DNA of 64,000 nucleotides from the NCBI RefSeq assembly GCF_900095305.1, contig NZ_FMDO01000029.1, positions 16,764-80,763 on the forward strand, given 5' to 3'. Made by a program: the position numbers and the translations under genes. Below the pieces are notes generated by a model that was not told the DNA's origin, did no database searches, and saw only the letters and a program-made list of their open reading frames with translations. The DNA is from Proteiniborus sp. DW1. Its GTDB lineage: Bacteria > Bacillota > Clostridia > Tissierellales > Proteiniboraceae. This document shows positions 19,424 to 27,300 of the stretch, in pieces. How positions within the stretch are numbered: the stretch's first letter is position 1; every line of letters starts with the position of its first letter.

Positions 19424-20260
19424 ATGAATTATAAGCTTGTTGCTATTGACTTAGACGGTACCTTGCTTACAGAGGAAAAAAGAATCCCTTCAAAAAATGC
19501 AGATGTCTTAAGGAAGCTATCAGATAAAGGGATTGAAATAATTATTGCAACTGGAAGAAGGTATTGGTCTGCTAGAAAGTTCATGAGAGAAATTAATATG
19601 AATCTAACTGTTGTAGCAAACAATGGAACAATAATAAGAAGTATGAATGATGATAAAGCAATACTAAATAAGTATTTAAATAAAGAAGACTTTTATGAAT
19701 TGGTAAGGGAAGGAAGAAAAAGGGGCTTATACCCAATTATCCACGTTGATCATTTTGAAGAGGGCTATGATATAATGATTGAATTAGACAAGGAACACGA
19801 AAAGTACTCATCCTATCTATATGATATACCTGATAGATATAAGCAAATAGAGGATTTACTTTTATATGAGAATCCTAGGGTATTGTCAGTAGTGTTCCCT
19901 GGAGATATTAAATTACTTAAGGATTTTCATGGGCTGCTTAATAATACCCATAAAGATAAATATTGTTCTCATGTATTGACTAGTTTAAGCAAAGTTGGCC
20001 CAATATTAGAGGTTATGGGTCCTTTAGGGTCAAAATGGAAGACATTATTAGACTATACTAGACAAAAGGGAATAAATGAAAAAGAAATAGTAGCCATTGG
20101 TGATGATGATAATGACATAGAAATGATTCAAAATGCAGGTATAGGAATAGGTATGAAAAATGCTTCTCCAGGAGTAAAGAAAGTCGCCGATATGATTACA
20201 GAAAAGACAAATGATGAGTGTGGAGTGGCTGAAGTTTTAACTAAGGTTTTTGGACTATAA
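19424..20260 (+). CDS. Cof-type HAD phosphatase
   Basis: A 278-residue haloacid-dehalogenase phosphatase of the Cof/YkrA subfamily. Motif I is AIDLDGTLL, motif II IIATGRR, motif III the Lys in GSKWKTLL, and motif IV AIGDDDNDIEMI. The middle of the protein is the large C2 cap. Such enzymes dephosphorylate sugar phosphates, flavins or pyridoxal phosphate; the substrate is not predictable. I chose the ATG at 19424 behind AAGGGGTG; an in-frame ATG at 19394 overlaps the recX stop but lacks a ribosome site. Confidence 0.9.
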   Translation: MNYKLVAIDLDGTLLTEEKRIPSKNADVLRKLSDKGIEIIIATGRRYWSARKFMREINMNLTVVANNGTIIRSMNDDKAILNKYLNKEDFYELVREGRKRGLYPIIHVDHFEEGYDIMIELDKEHEKYSSYLYDIPDRYKQIEDLLLYENPRVLSVVFPGDIKLLKDFHGLLNNTHKDKYCSHVLTSLSKVGPILEVMGPLGSKWKTLLDYTRQKGINEKEIVAIGDDDNDIEMIQNAGIGIGMKNASPGVKKVADMITEKTNDECGVAEVLTKVFGL

Positions 20261-20344
20261 CCAAATAATATATAAGAATATTTGAATAAATATGTGAATA
20301 AGCTAATATATTTTACTAAAGCTAAAAATTGGGGGGAAGGTTCG

Positions 20345-20533
20345 ATGAAGATTCTAACAGGGATTGCATCATTACTCATTGTATTAGGGGCAATAAATTG
20401 GGGACTTGTTGGCTTATTTAACTTTGACATTGTAGAGGTTTTATTTGGTGGAAGAGATAAAACTATATCTAGAATAATATACTTAATTATAGGATTGGCA
20501 GGAATATATACAGTTTTATATTTACTTTTATAA
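20345..20533 (+). CDS. DUF378 small membrane protein
   Basis: A 62-residue protein with two membrane helices. The N-terminal motif ALLIVLGAINWGLVGLFNF-like (here SLLIVLGAINWGLVGLF) followed by FDIVEVLFGG and a second helix is diagnostic of DUF378. Function is unknown; the family is common in Firmicutes. The ATG at 20345 follows GGGGGAAGG. Its terminator begins at the stop codon and exists as a second, diverged copy at 26347. Confidence 0.85.
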   Translation: MKILTGIASLLIVLGAINWGLVGLFNFDIVEVLFGGRDKTISRIIYLIIGLAGIYTVLYLLL

Positions 20534-20610
20534 CCCAAGCCAAGCTTGGGTTTAATTTATCCTTTATTTCTAGTAGTATTAGATTGTTTCAATTAAGTCT
20601 ACTCTAAAAA
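20531..20610 (+). repeat. Left copy of an 80-bp direct repeat (with terminator) bounding the 20.5-26.4 kb segment
   Basis: The copy starts at the DUF378 stop codon with the terminator AACCCAAGC-CAA-GCTTGGGTTT and continues through TTTATCCTTTATTTCT and AGTATTAGA to ACTCTAAA. The same order and most of the same bases recur at 26347-26428. I estimate about 80-85 percent identity by eye. Confidence 0.8.
20532..20553 (+). terminator. Terminator of the DUF378 gene
   Basis: AACCCAAGC and GCTTGGGTT pair around CAA, followed by TTTAATTTAT. Confidence 0.7.
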
Positions 20611-20831
20611 ATTAGCATGTTTATAGTTAACTATTGGTGTAGCTGTAAAAACACGCAGATTTTATATAATTATGTCAAATATGCAAGAATTATGGAAAAT
20701 ATTATAAGTATGTGCTAAAATTAAATAGAAGCTTAATCTTCTGGAATGAAAAAAACAGATTAGACTACTTATTTATAAGTCATAGAATTTTGGCATACTT
20801 GTATATATACATACTGCAATTACAATAACTT

Positions 20832-20955
20832 ATTCACATAATATACCTGTTTTTTCATAAAGGACAAGCTTTCAGAAATTCTATTAAAGTAAAGGAGGTC
20901 ATCTGTGAAAACATATAAGATATACTTAAAAGTTAACAATGTAATGTCAATATAA
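20832..20955 (+). pseudogene. Scar of a lost gene pair: end of gene X joined to the start of an ABC exporter gene
   Basis: Two overlapping short frames copy the junction seen at 22560-22660. One frame ends ...KVKEVICENI with a stop at 20918, matching KVKEVVYANI at 22630. The other starts at GTG 20905, 8 nt behind AAAGGAGG, and reads KTYKIYLKVNNVMSI before a stop, matching the start QTFKIYLKANRAK of the exporter at 22619. Both junctions overlap by 14 nt. So a second copy of this gene pair once stood here and was lost, probably through the insertion sequences just downstream. Confidence 0.65.
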
Positions 20956-21002
20956 AAAAGGTTATTCCTAATAATCGGTTAAGTTGGTCAAAAAAGTAAG
21001 GA

Positions 21003-21375
21003 TTGATCTTAATAGTTTATAGCTTTTTGCTCGGCTATATATCCCTTTTGCTTTGCATTATTTTGTTTATATTTTCTTTTTATAAGGGTCAAGATAACAA
21101 AGCTCCTATTACTAGTATTATAAACACTAACTTGTTCTATATCTGTAACACTAACATACTTTGCAACTGTTCTTCTATTTATGCCATATTTTCTTGCTAT
21201 GCTTATATTTGACTTTTCTTTTGCTGATTCTTCTTTTATTTCTAGTGTTAACTTTATAATCTATTAATCTATTTGCTTTTTGTTCCTTCGTACCAGCTAA
21301 ATCATCTATCTTTCCGCTAAATACTTTTGTGTTACAATCAAGATTTTCACATCTGCATTTAACAAATTTAATTGT
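21003..21375 (-). pseudogene. ISL3-family transposase remnant
   Basis: Reading the minus strand gives KFVKCRCENLDCNTKVFSGK followed by a basic stretch, the CxC...C pattern of the N-terminal zinc region of ISL3-type transposases. After one frame change it continues with KSNISIARKYGINRRTVAKY, a helix-turn-helix. The rest of the transposase is missing. The HTH also resembles the IS21 start at 63.5 kb, so the assignment to ISL3 rests mainly on the cysteine pattern. Confidence 0.5.
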
Positions 21376-21683
21376 TAAAATCAGATTTTATATTGCTATC
21401 TACATTTTTTTGCAGTCTGCTGTCTCCATGCTTACTGTACTGTATAGTCACTTATATAACCATATGGAAAGCTTGATAATACAAAATATTGTCGAAAAAT
21501 ATCAATTGAAAATCAAGTTTAAACAATATATACTTAAGGTAAATATACTAACACATAAATATATTTACATGTTAATATGTTTAGTAAGATAATGAAGTGT
21601 TTAGTTAAAAGTACATTAACATTAGTGAAAGAATCATTATTAATAAATGAACTTTGAAAACTGAACATCAAATATAAGTACTA

Positions 21684-22340
21684 TTAAGCTACAGAGCACT
21701 TTGCTGTAAGCATCTTAACATGTTCTTCTGGTGAACGAAGCTCAAATGGTTTTCTGTCTCTAAGTACAGCAAAGATGATAAAAATAAGCTTATGCATAAC
21801 AGCTCCTAAGGCTACCTTTTTAGGCTTGTTTTGTGATTTCTTTTTATAATATTCCATCAATACAGGGTTACAAGCCTCATTATTTCGCTTAGTACGGATA
21901 TTAGCAAGTGCTATAGTAAAAAGTACTCTCCTAAGTAATATAGAGCCTCTCTTAGACATTTTATTCTTAGTACCAGTAAATTCACCAGATTGTTTAACAG
22001 AAGATCAACCCCAAAGAATGCTACCAATTTATTAGGCTTAGAGAATGCGGAGAAGTCACCAATTTCAGCAATAATTGTAGCAGCTGTAAGGAGACCGACA
22101 CCAGGGATACTCTGAAGAAGTTTAAGAGTTAAGGATAGCATAGGAATGTCCTTGGATAAGTCATCAGTAATCAACTGATGAATAGCCTTTAGAATCCTTT
22201 TAAGATTATCCTGTAGATTCTTAACCATTGAAACATATATGACTAACATTGCAATATTTTCAGAACTGCTAAGGCTAAAAGGTTTAAATTCCCTAGTCTT
22301 AAGGACTAATAGTTTATACTTTGCAGTTGCTCATTTAAGG
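21684..22340 (-). pseudogene. IS110-family transposase remnant
   Basis: The minus strand encodes the C-terminal (Transposase_20) half of an IS110 transposase: LLQSIPGVGLLTAATIIAEI and GDFSAFSKPNKLVAFFGVD, then after a frameshift near 22005 SKRGSILLRRVLFTIALANI and QNKPKKVALGAVMHKLI. The N-terminal DEDD catalytic half is absent. The element ends in or beside the truncated frame at 22339, which suggests that the insertion cut that gene. Confidence 0.75.
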
Positions 22341-22632
22341 CTTTTGCGAGAATTATGCAAAATTAAAGAAATTAGGCTATCATTTATTTAGATATAGTTT
22401 GGGGCCTAATAGAAACCTTGATGAGATAAAGAATGTAAAAACTGAAATACTGAAGATAAAAAAATATTGTAATCGACAAGTAATCTTTCCAGAAGTACAG
22501 ATTAAGTTTCAAGAATTACATTTGAGTCAATTCGAGGACATTAATTCATTAGATAATGGGCTAGCTTATGAAGGCAGTAGCTTATTTACTCCATTTTACA
22601 AGGTAAAGGAGGTCGTCTATGCAAACATTTAA
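22339..22632 (+). pseudogene. Truncated 3' end of an unidentified gene (gene X)
   Basis: The frame is open from 22339 and has no credible start or ribosome site; it begins next to the IS110 remnant. About 97 codons remain: ENYAKLKKLGYHLFRYSLGP, then KIKKYCNRQVIFPEVQIKF and SLFTPFYKVKEVVYANI. I do not recognise the family. Its last 14 nt overlap the start of the exporter gene at 22619 and contain that gene's ribosome site, so it was once the first gene of the same operon. In peptide-export operons this place is often taken by a modification enzyme or protease, but nothing here shows which. Confidence 0.5.
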
Positions 22633-24226
22633 AATATACTTAAAAGCTAACAGAGCAAAAGTGATTACTCTCTTGCTACTTACACTACTAATCAGTTACC
22701 TTAATTTTGTAATATACGATAAATTGGATTCATTCTTTAAGGAAATCACTGGTGGTACATTGAGCTTCGACTTTAGTATTGTTGCTATCTTAATATTCTT
22801 ATACTTTCTATTGCTCGGCATTAATATTTTATCGAATTTAATTGAAGTCAAATTACTTCGAAAGGGTGTCAATAATTTATTGATTTTCTTTATGAGAAAG
22901 GTGTTCTATAGTGAAGATGTATATATATTAAACCAAAATTCAAATCTTCTTATAAGCAAGGCTACCATGAGCTGTAATTCAATTTCAAAGTACTACACTT
23001 CAGTAATTAAAATAATTACTTCAGTAATCATTCTGATTGCATATGCAAGTATTATAATCCAGATAGATTCAACTGTATTGATCCTATGTATATTATTAAC
23101 ACCTTTGATTGTCCTATGTACTATAGGGATTAAGGAAAAGATCACACATTATCAGACAAGATTTTTTGACTACTCAAAAAATAGGACAAGTAGAGTTTTA
23201 GATGCTTTTGACAATATTAAAAACATCAAGGTAAAAAATGAGTATGACTTGTTTAAGGGTAAAATTCTCAACGAGCAACTATTACTAAAAAAGAATACAA
23301 CGATATATACACTTTTTTACTCCTATTTTGATAGCATAGTTAATTTCATAATAAGTTTAGCACCAGTACTAGTCATATATACATATATAGTTTTCATTAA
23401 AAGCAATGCTTTAAGTAGTGCTGAAATTATAATGCTATTTACCTTTATACCTATGTTCTTGTATAGTTTTTCTAATCTATATAATATTTTTAGGGATTAT
23501 TTTGAATGCAAACCATATCTACTTACTTATAAGGAAATATGTGATTTAAATACTGAGTTGACAGGTAATCGAATAATTGAAAAATTTGAACTTTTACAGA
23601 CAAAAAATTTGACCGTTCAACTTGATAATATGAGGGAGCTAAAAATACCTGATATGATAGTGGAAAAAGGGGAAAAAGTTCTGATAATAGGAAGAAGCGG
23701 AATAGGTAAATCTTCATTTTTTAATATCCTATTGGGTTTCACAAAAAACTACAAAGGAACTATTTCTGTAAATGACGTTGATTTGAAAGAATATGATATC
23801 AAGTCAATAAGAAATGTGTTCGGAATATCATTTCAAAACAATGACTTATTTTCACTTAGTCTAGAAGATAATATTACCTTGGGTGGCAAAGTAGAATTTG
23901 AAAGTTTTGAAAGTATTCTAGATTTATGCCAATTAGACAAGCTGAAAAATAACTCTAATTCTGTTATCAACAAGAACGAGCTATCAGGTGGTGAGAAATC
24001 AAGAATAAGTTTGGCGCAAAACCTCATAAGAAATCCTGATGTTATCCTTATTGATGAGTCTTTTTCCAGTTTAGATGAGTACAATGTAGATTTGATTATG
24101 CAGGGAATTTTAAAAAAATATAAGGAGTCTACTATTATTTGCATAAGTCATAATTTATCCTTAGAAAAATACTTCGATAGAACTATAAATTTTGAAGAAG
24201 GGGGTGTATCTGTTGAAAAATGCTAG
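22619..24226 (+). CDS. ABC half-exporter (membrane domain plus ATPase), first of a pair
   Basis: A 535-residue protein. About six membrane segments lie in residues 15-310 and a nucleotide-binding domain in 325-535 with Walker A GRSGIGKSS, signature LSGGEKSR, Walker B VILIDESFSSLD and the H-loop ISHN. The catalytic Glu after Walker B is kept. Together with the next gene, which is similar in length and layout and overlaps by 14 nt, it should form a heterodimeric type IV exporter. Peptide or drug export is likely from the class; the substrate is unknown. It has no peptidase C39 domain. The ATG follows AAAGGAGG. Confidence 0.88.
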   Translation: MQTFKIYLKANRAKVITLLLLTLLISYLNFVIYDKLDSFFKEITGGTLSFDFSIVAILIFLYFLLLGINILSNLIEVKLLRKGVNNLLIFFMRKVFYSEDVYILNQNSNLLISKATMSCNSISKYYTSVIKIITSVIILIAYASIIIQIDSTVLILCILLTPLIVLCTIGIKEKITHYQTRFFDYSKNRTSRVLDAFDNIKNIKVKNEYDLFKGKILNEQLLLKKNTTIYTLFYSYFDSIVNFIISLAPVLVIYTYIVFIKSNALSSAEIIMLFTFIPMFLYSFSNLYNIFRDYFECKPYLLTYKEICDLNTELTGNRIIEKFELLQTKNLTVQLDNMRELKIPDMIVEKGEKVLIIGRSGIGKSSFFNILLGFTKNYKGTISVNDVDLKEYDIKSIRNVFGISFQNNDLFSLSLEDNITLGGKVEFESFESILDLCQLDKLKNNSNSVINKNELSGGEKSRISLAQNLIRNPDVILIDESFSSLDEYNVDLIMQGILKKYKESTIICISHNLSLEKYFDRTINFEEGGVSVEKC

Positions 24227-25799
24227 AATTTATCTTAAAAACAATATCATAAACAATATACTCTTATTTTTAGTAACTGTTTCTGTAGGGGTACTTTCAG
24301 TAAAAAACATTTCATTAATAGAAAACATCTTAGACAAAGGTATATTAGCAGCAAATAGTTCAGAATTGAATAGGGATATGATTTTATTTCTAATAGCATC
24401 AATATCATTAATCCTATTAAATATTGCATTGCCAGTACTAAAAACCGCTACTTACTGGAAAGGGTGTACCAATTTCATTGATGAAACAATATCGAAGGTG
24501 TTTTCAGCAGATTATGTCCAAATGTTCCTTAAAAAAGATTCAAGCAAATTGTGGACAGATATTAATCTTAGTACCTCATATATATGTATGTATTATGATG
24601 CTTTCATTAATATTATATATCGTGTAATAAAAATATTAATTTATTTTACAGTCTTAATCTCTATAGATTTATACGCAAGCCTCATAATACTGATTGTTTT
24701 CATTATAAACATATTTATAATAAACAAAATAAAGAAAAAGGTCCAATACTATCAGCAACAATTTTTACTTGCTTCTCAAAATTTAAGTTCTTCAATTGTT
24801 GAGTATATAAAACTGATTAGAAATATAAAGGCAAAAAATAAAGAAGAGTACTTCATTGCAAAGATTGAAGAAAATCAAAATAGGCTTAATGATAACATAA
24901 TAAAAGATAGTTTAATAAAGAACATATCTAGTAATTTGGTTAACTTCATTTCTAACATTACTCCAATTATTGCTGTTACTGTGATAATCAGTATCTCAGG
25001 ACATAGCTTTACTTCAGTGGGGAATATTGTATCAGTGTATTTATACATTCCTATAATTTTAGGGACATTGCAGGATATTCATTCTCTGATACTCCAAATG
25101 ATGTCCTCAAAGCCTTATATGGAAAGTTTAAGTGATTTGTATGAAATTGAATCTGAAGAGTTAGGTTCTGTTCCGATAACAGATTTTCAAAAACTTAAAA
25201 TCAAAGATCTGATTGTAACTCTTGATGGCAATACTACAATAAAATTTGAAGATATGATTGTCAATAAAGGAGATAAGATATTAATAAGTGGAGCTAGTGG
25301 TTGTGGCAAATCTACATTCTTCAATATACTTTGTGGACTCATTAAGAACTATGAAGGAACTATCGAAATAAACGATATTGATTTTAAGATGCTAAATTTA
25401 ACAGATTTGAGAAAAGTCATTGGGATTACATTTCAAGATAATCGAGTTTTCAATCTATCTTTCGAAGAAGCTATTAAGTTAAGTACTGATAGTCCCATTG
25501 ATGATGTTGTGAAGATATGTGAAATTCAAGATATATATGAGCACAATAAGACAGGTTGTGTTAGCAATGACAAACTCTCTGGTGGAGAAAAGTCAAGAAT
25601 AAATCTAGCTCAAAGTTTGATTAGAGAACCAAAAGTATTACTTATTGATGAATCCCTCTCAGCCTTGGATGAAGAAATGGAAATAAGAATCTTGAATAAT
25701 ATAGTTAACAGATTTAAAGATATTACAATTATTCTTATCAGTCATAGAAAGACATCAAAAGGTTTTTTTGACAAAAAGATTTCATTTACTATTCAGTGA
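24213..25799 (+). CDS. ABC half-exporter, second of a pair
   Basis: A 528-residue paralogue of the preceding protein, with about six membrane segments and an ATPase domain: SGASGCGKSTFFNILCG, KLSGGEKSRINLA, VLLIDESLSALDE and LISHR. The start regions match: KNARIYLKNNIINN here and QTFKIYLKANRAK in the first gene. I chose the TTG at 24213, 7 nt behind GGGGGTG, rather than the in-frame TTG at 24192 within the coding end of the first gene. Both Walker sites look intact in both partners. Confidence 0.87.
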   Translation: MKNARIYLKNNIINNILLFLVTVSVGVLSVKNISLIENILDKGILAANSSELNRDMILFLIASISLILLNIALPVLKTATYWKGCTNFIDETISKVFSADYVQMFLKKDSSKLWTDINLSTSYICMYYDAFINIIYRVIKILIYFTVLISIDLYASLIILIVFIINIFIINKIKKKVQYYQQQFLLASQNLSSSIVEYIKLIRNIKAKNKEEYFIAKIEENQNRLNDNIIKDSLIKNISSNLVNFISNITPIIAVTVIISISGHSFTSVGNIVSVYLYIPIILGTLQDIHSLILQMMSSKPYMESLSDLYEIESEELGSVPITDFQKLKIKDLIVTLDGNTTIKFEDMIVNKGDKILISGASGCGKSTFFNILCGLIKNYEGTIEINDIDFKMLNLTDLRKVIGITFQDNRVFNLSFEEAIKLSTDSPIDDVVKICEIQDIYEHNKTGCVSNDKLSGGEKSRINLAQSLIREPKVLLIDESLSALDEEMEIRILNNIVNRFKDITIILISHRKTSKGFFDKKISFTIQ

Positions 25800-25808
25800 C
25801 TTAGCTAG

Positions 25809-25837
25809 TTGCAAAAGATGTTACATATTAGTATAAT
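25809..25837 (+). promoter_or_regulatory. Promoter of the HTH regulator gene, with possible operator
   Basis: TTGCAA (25809-25814) and TATAAT (25832-25837) are 17 bp apart. Directly downstream TTCCT (25841-25845) and AGGAA (25858-25862) form a short inverted repeat that could be an operator. Confidence 0.55.
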
Positions 25838-25934
25838 AACTTCCTGTGCTTCATATAAGGAACCAAAAAAATATTCGATTTTGTCATAAATGATTTTGAT
25901 TTAGGTTAATTCTATTATGAAAAAGGTGGTAAAT

Positions 25935-26255
25935 ATGTTAACGCTTAAAGAAGTGTCTAAAATTCTTGGAGTAGGTACAAAAACAGTGACTGAGTGGGCT
26001 GACAAAGGAAGAATTGAGTTCATATCTGTTAATGGTGAATATTACTTCACGAGAGATTCTATAGATTCCTTTATTTCAGAGACAGGTATTCAACTAATTA
26101 AGCCTATGGGTACCGATTTGGAATCCCTAAATGCCATAATGAAACATCTTGAGAATGAAGGTGTTGAAGAAATAATGAATACGTATTATGAAGAAAAGAA
26201 TGTCCTAACTCCTGAAGAGATAGAAAATATAGTAAAAGAAGAACAGAAAAAATAG
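25935..26255 (+). CDS. Small excisionase/MerR-type HTH protein
   Basis: A 106-residue protein. Residues 1-50 (LTLKEVSKILGVGTKTVTEW, then YYFTRDSIDSFI) are the helix-turn-helix_17 / excisionase fold. The C-terminal half is acidic and unassigned. It is probably a repressor or activator of the exporter pair rather than an excisionase, because no integrase is present. The start is ATG at 25935, 5 nt behind AAGGTGG; an ATG at 25917 lies before that site. Confidence 0.75.
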   Translation: MLTLKEVSKILGVGTKTVTEWADKGRIEFISVNGEYYFTRDSIDSFISETGIQLIKPMGTDLESLNAIMKHLENEGVEEIMNTYYEEKNVLTPEEIENIVKEEQKK

Positions 26256-26346
26256 GATTTGATGAAAGTGTTAGAATACAAATTGGGACAGTTAAAGCTA
26301 TTGACTAAGTAAGAATTAAATAATTTTAATAAAAACCTATCTTTTT

Positions 26347-26428
26347 TAACCCAAGTTAAGCTTGGGTTTTACTTTATCCTTTATTTCTGGTAGTATTAGA
26401 GTGTACTTAAATTGGGTATACTCTAAAC
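26347..26428 (+). repeat. Right copy of the 80-bp direct repeat (with terminator)
   Basis: Starts with TAACCCAAGTTAAGCTTGGG and continues TTTATCCTTTATTTCT, GGTAGTATTAGA, ACTCTAAA, as at 20531-20610. The hairpin AACCCAAG/CTTGGGTT with TTTT terminates the regulator gene. The last part carries the likely -10 (TATACT) of the parvulin gene, so this copy may be the one that originally lay before that gene. Confidence 0.8.
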
Positions 26429-26449
26429 TAAAATAAAGGAGAGTTATTA

Positions 26450-27196
26450 ATGGAAGAAAATAAAGTATTAGCAATAGTCAATGGTAAGGAAATTACAGAA
26501 AATGATGTAGAAGCATTTATTCAGAGTCTTCAACCTCAAGTAGCAGCACAGTTTGGTGGTGAAGAAGGTAAGAAAAAGCTTTTGCAGGAGCTTGTGAATC
26601 AAGAATTATTCTATCTTGATGCTATTGATAATAATCTTGATAAAGAAGAAGCCTTTATTACTGAACTTGAACGTATAAAGGTAAATTTACTTAAACAGTA
26701 TTCGGTAGCTAAAATATTAAACAGTGTAACTGCTACTGAGGATGAAATAAAAGATTATTACGAAAAATTCAAAGATACATTTAAGAAGCCTGAAAGTGTA
26801 AAGGCTAGCCATATATTAGTTGATGATGAGGATACAGCTTTGAACATAATAAAAGAAATAAAAGAAGGATTATCCTTTGCAGAGGCTGCAAAAGAATATT
26901 CTAAATGTCCTTCAAGCACTAATGGTGGAGATCTAGGATATTTTACTAGAGGAAAAATGGTTCCTGAGTTCGAGAAGTCAGCATTTGAATTGAGTAAAGA
27001 TGAAATTAGCAATCCTGTTAAAACTCAATTTGGATATCATATTATTCATGTAACTGACAAAAAAGAAGAATCTGAAAGTACAATAGATGAAGTAAGAGAT
27101 GAACTTGAAAGGCAAATTATCATTGTAAAGCAAAACGCTGCTTATACCAATAAAGCTACAGAACTATTGAATAAATATGAAGTAAAAATGCAATAG
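26450..27196 (+). CDS. Peptidyl-prolyl cis-trans isomerase, parvulin type
   Basis: A 248-residue SurA/PrsA-like foldase without signal peptide or lipobox, so it should act in the cytoplasm. Residues 1-105 are a SurA-N-like helical domain (LAIVNGKEITENDVEAFI). The rotamase domain is at about 118-210: VKASHILVDDEDTALNI, GGDLGYFTRGKMVPEFEKSA and FGYHIIHVTD. The ATG follows AAAGGAGAG. Similar leaderless parvulins are common in clostridia. Confidence 0.92.
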   Translation: MEENKVLAIVNGKEITENDVEAFIQSLQPQVAAQFGGEEGKKKLLQELVNQELFYLDAIDNNLDKEEAFITELERIKVNLLKQYSVAKILNSVTATEDEIKDYYEKFKDTFKKPESVKASHILVDDEDTALNIIKEIKEGLSFAEAAKEYSKCPSSTNGGDLGYFTRGKMVPEFEKSAFELSKDEISNPVKTQFGYHIIHVTDKKEESESTIDEVRDELERQIIIVKQNAAYTNKATELLNKYEVKMQ

Positions 27197-27208
27197 TAAG
27201 TGAATAAT

Positions 27209-27299
27209 GGGGAGTTCCAAGGCCATTAAAAAGCTATTATTGACACAAGTAATTTTTTAGTGGCTAGGAGTTCCTCCTAATTATTATAGGAGGAATTTT
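27209..27299 (+). promoter_or_regulatory. Structured 5' leader that can hide the Shine-Dalgarno of the radical SAM gene
   Basis: TTCCTCCTA (27271-27279) is the exact complement of TAGGAGGAA (27287-27295), which contains the AGGAGG ribosome site of the gene starting at 27301. The loop is ATTATTA. Just upstream a longer hairpin pairs GGCCATTAAAAA with TTTTTTAGTGGC. GGAGTTCC occurs twice, at the left edge and directly before the anti-SD arm. Such a layout could switch translation, for example with temperature or a ligand. Confidence 0.5.
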
Positions 27300-27300
27300 T

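Noticed and set aside
21329..21592. Plus-strand frame of 87 codons in the IS graveyard
   Set aside because: No ribosome site, antisense to the ISL3 remnant in part, and no recognisable motif.
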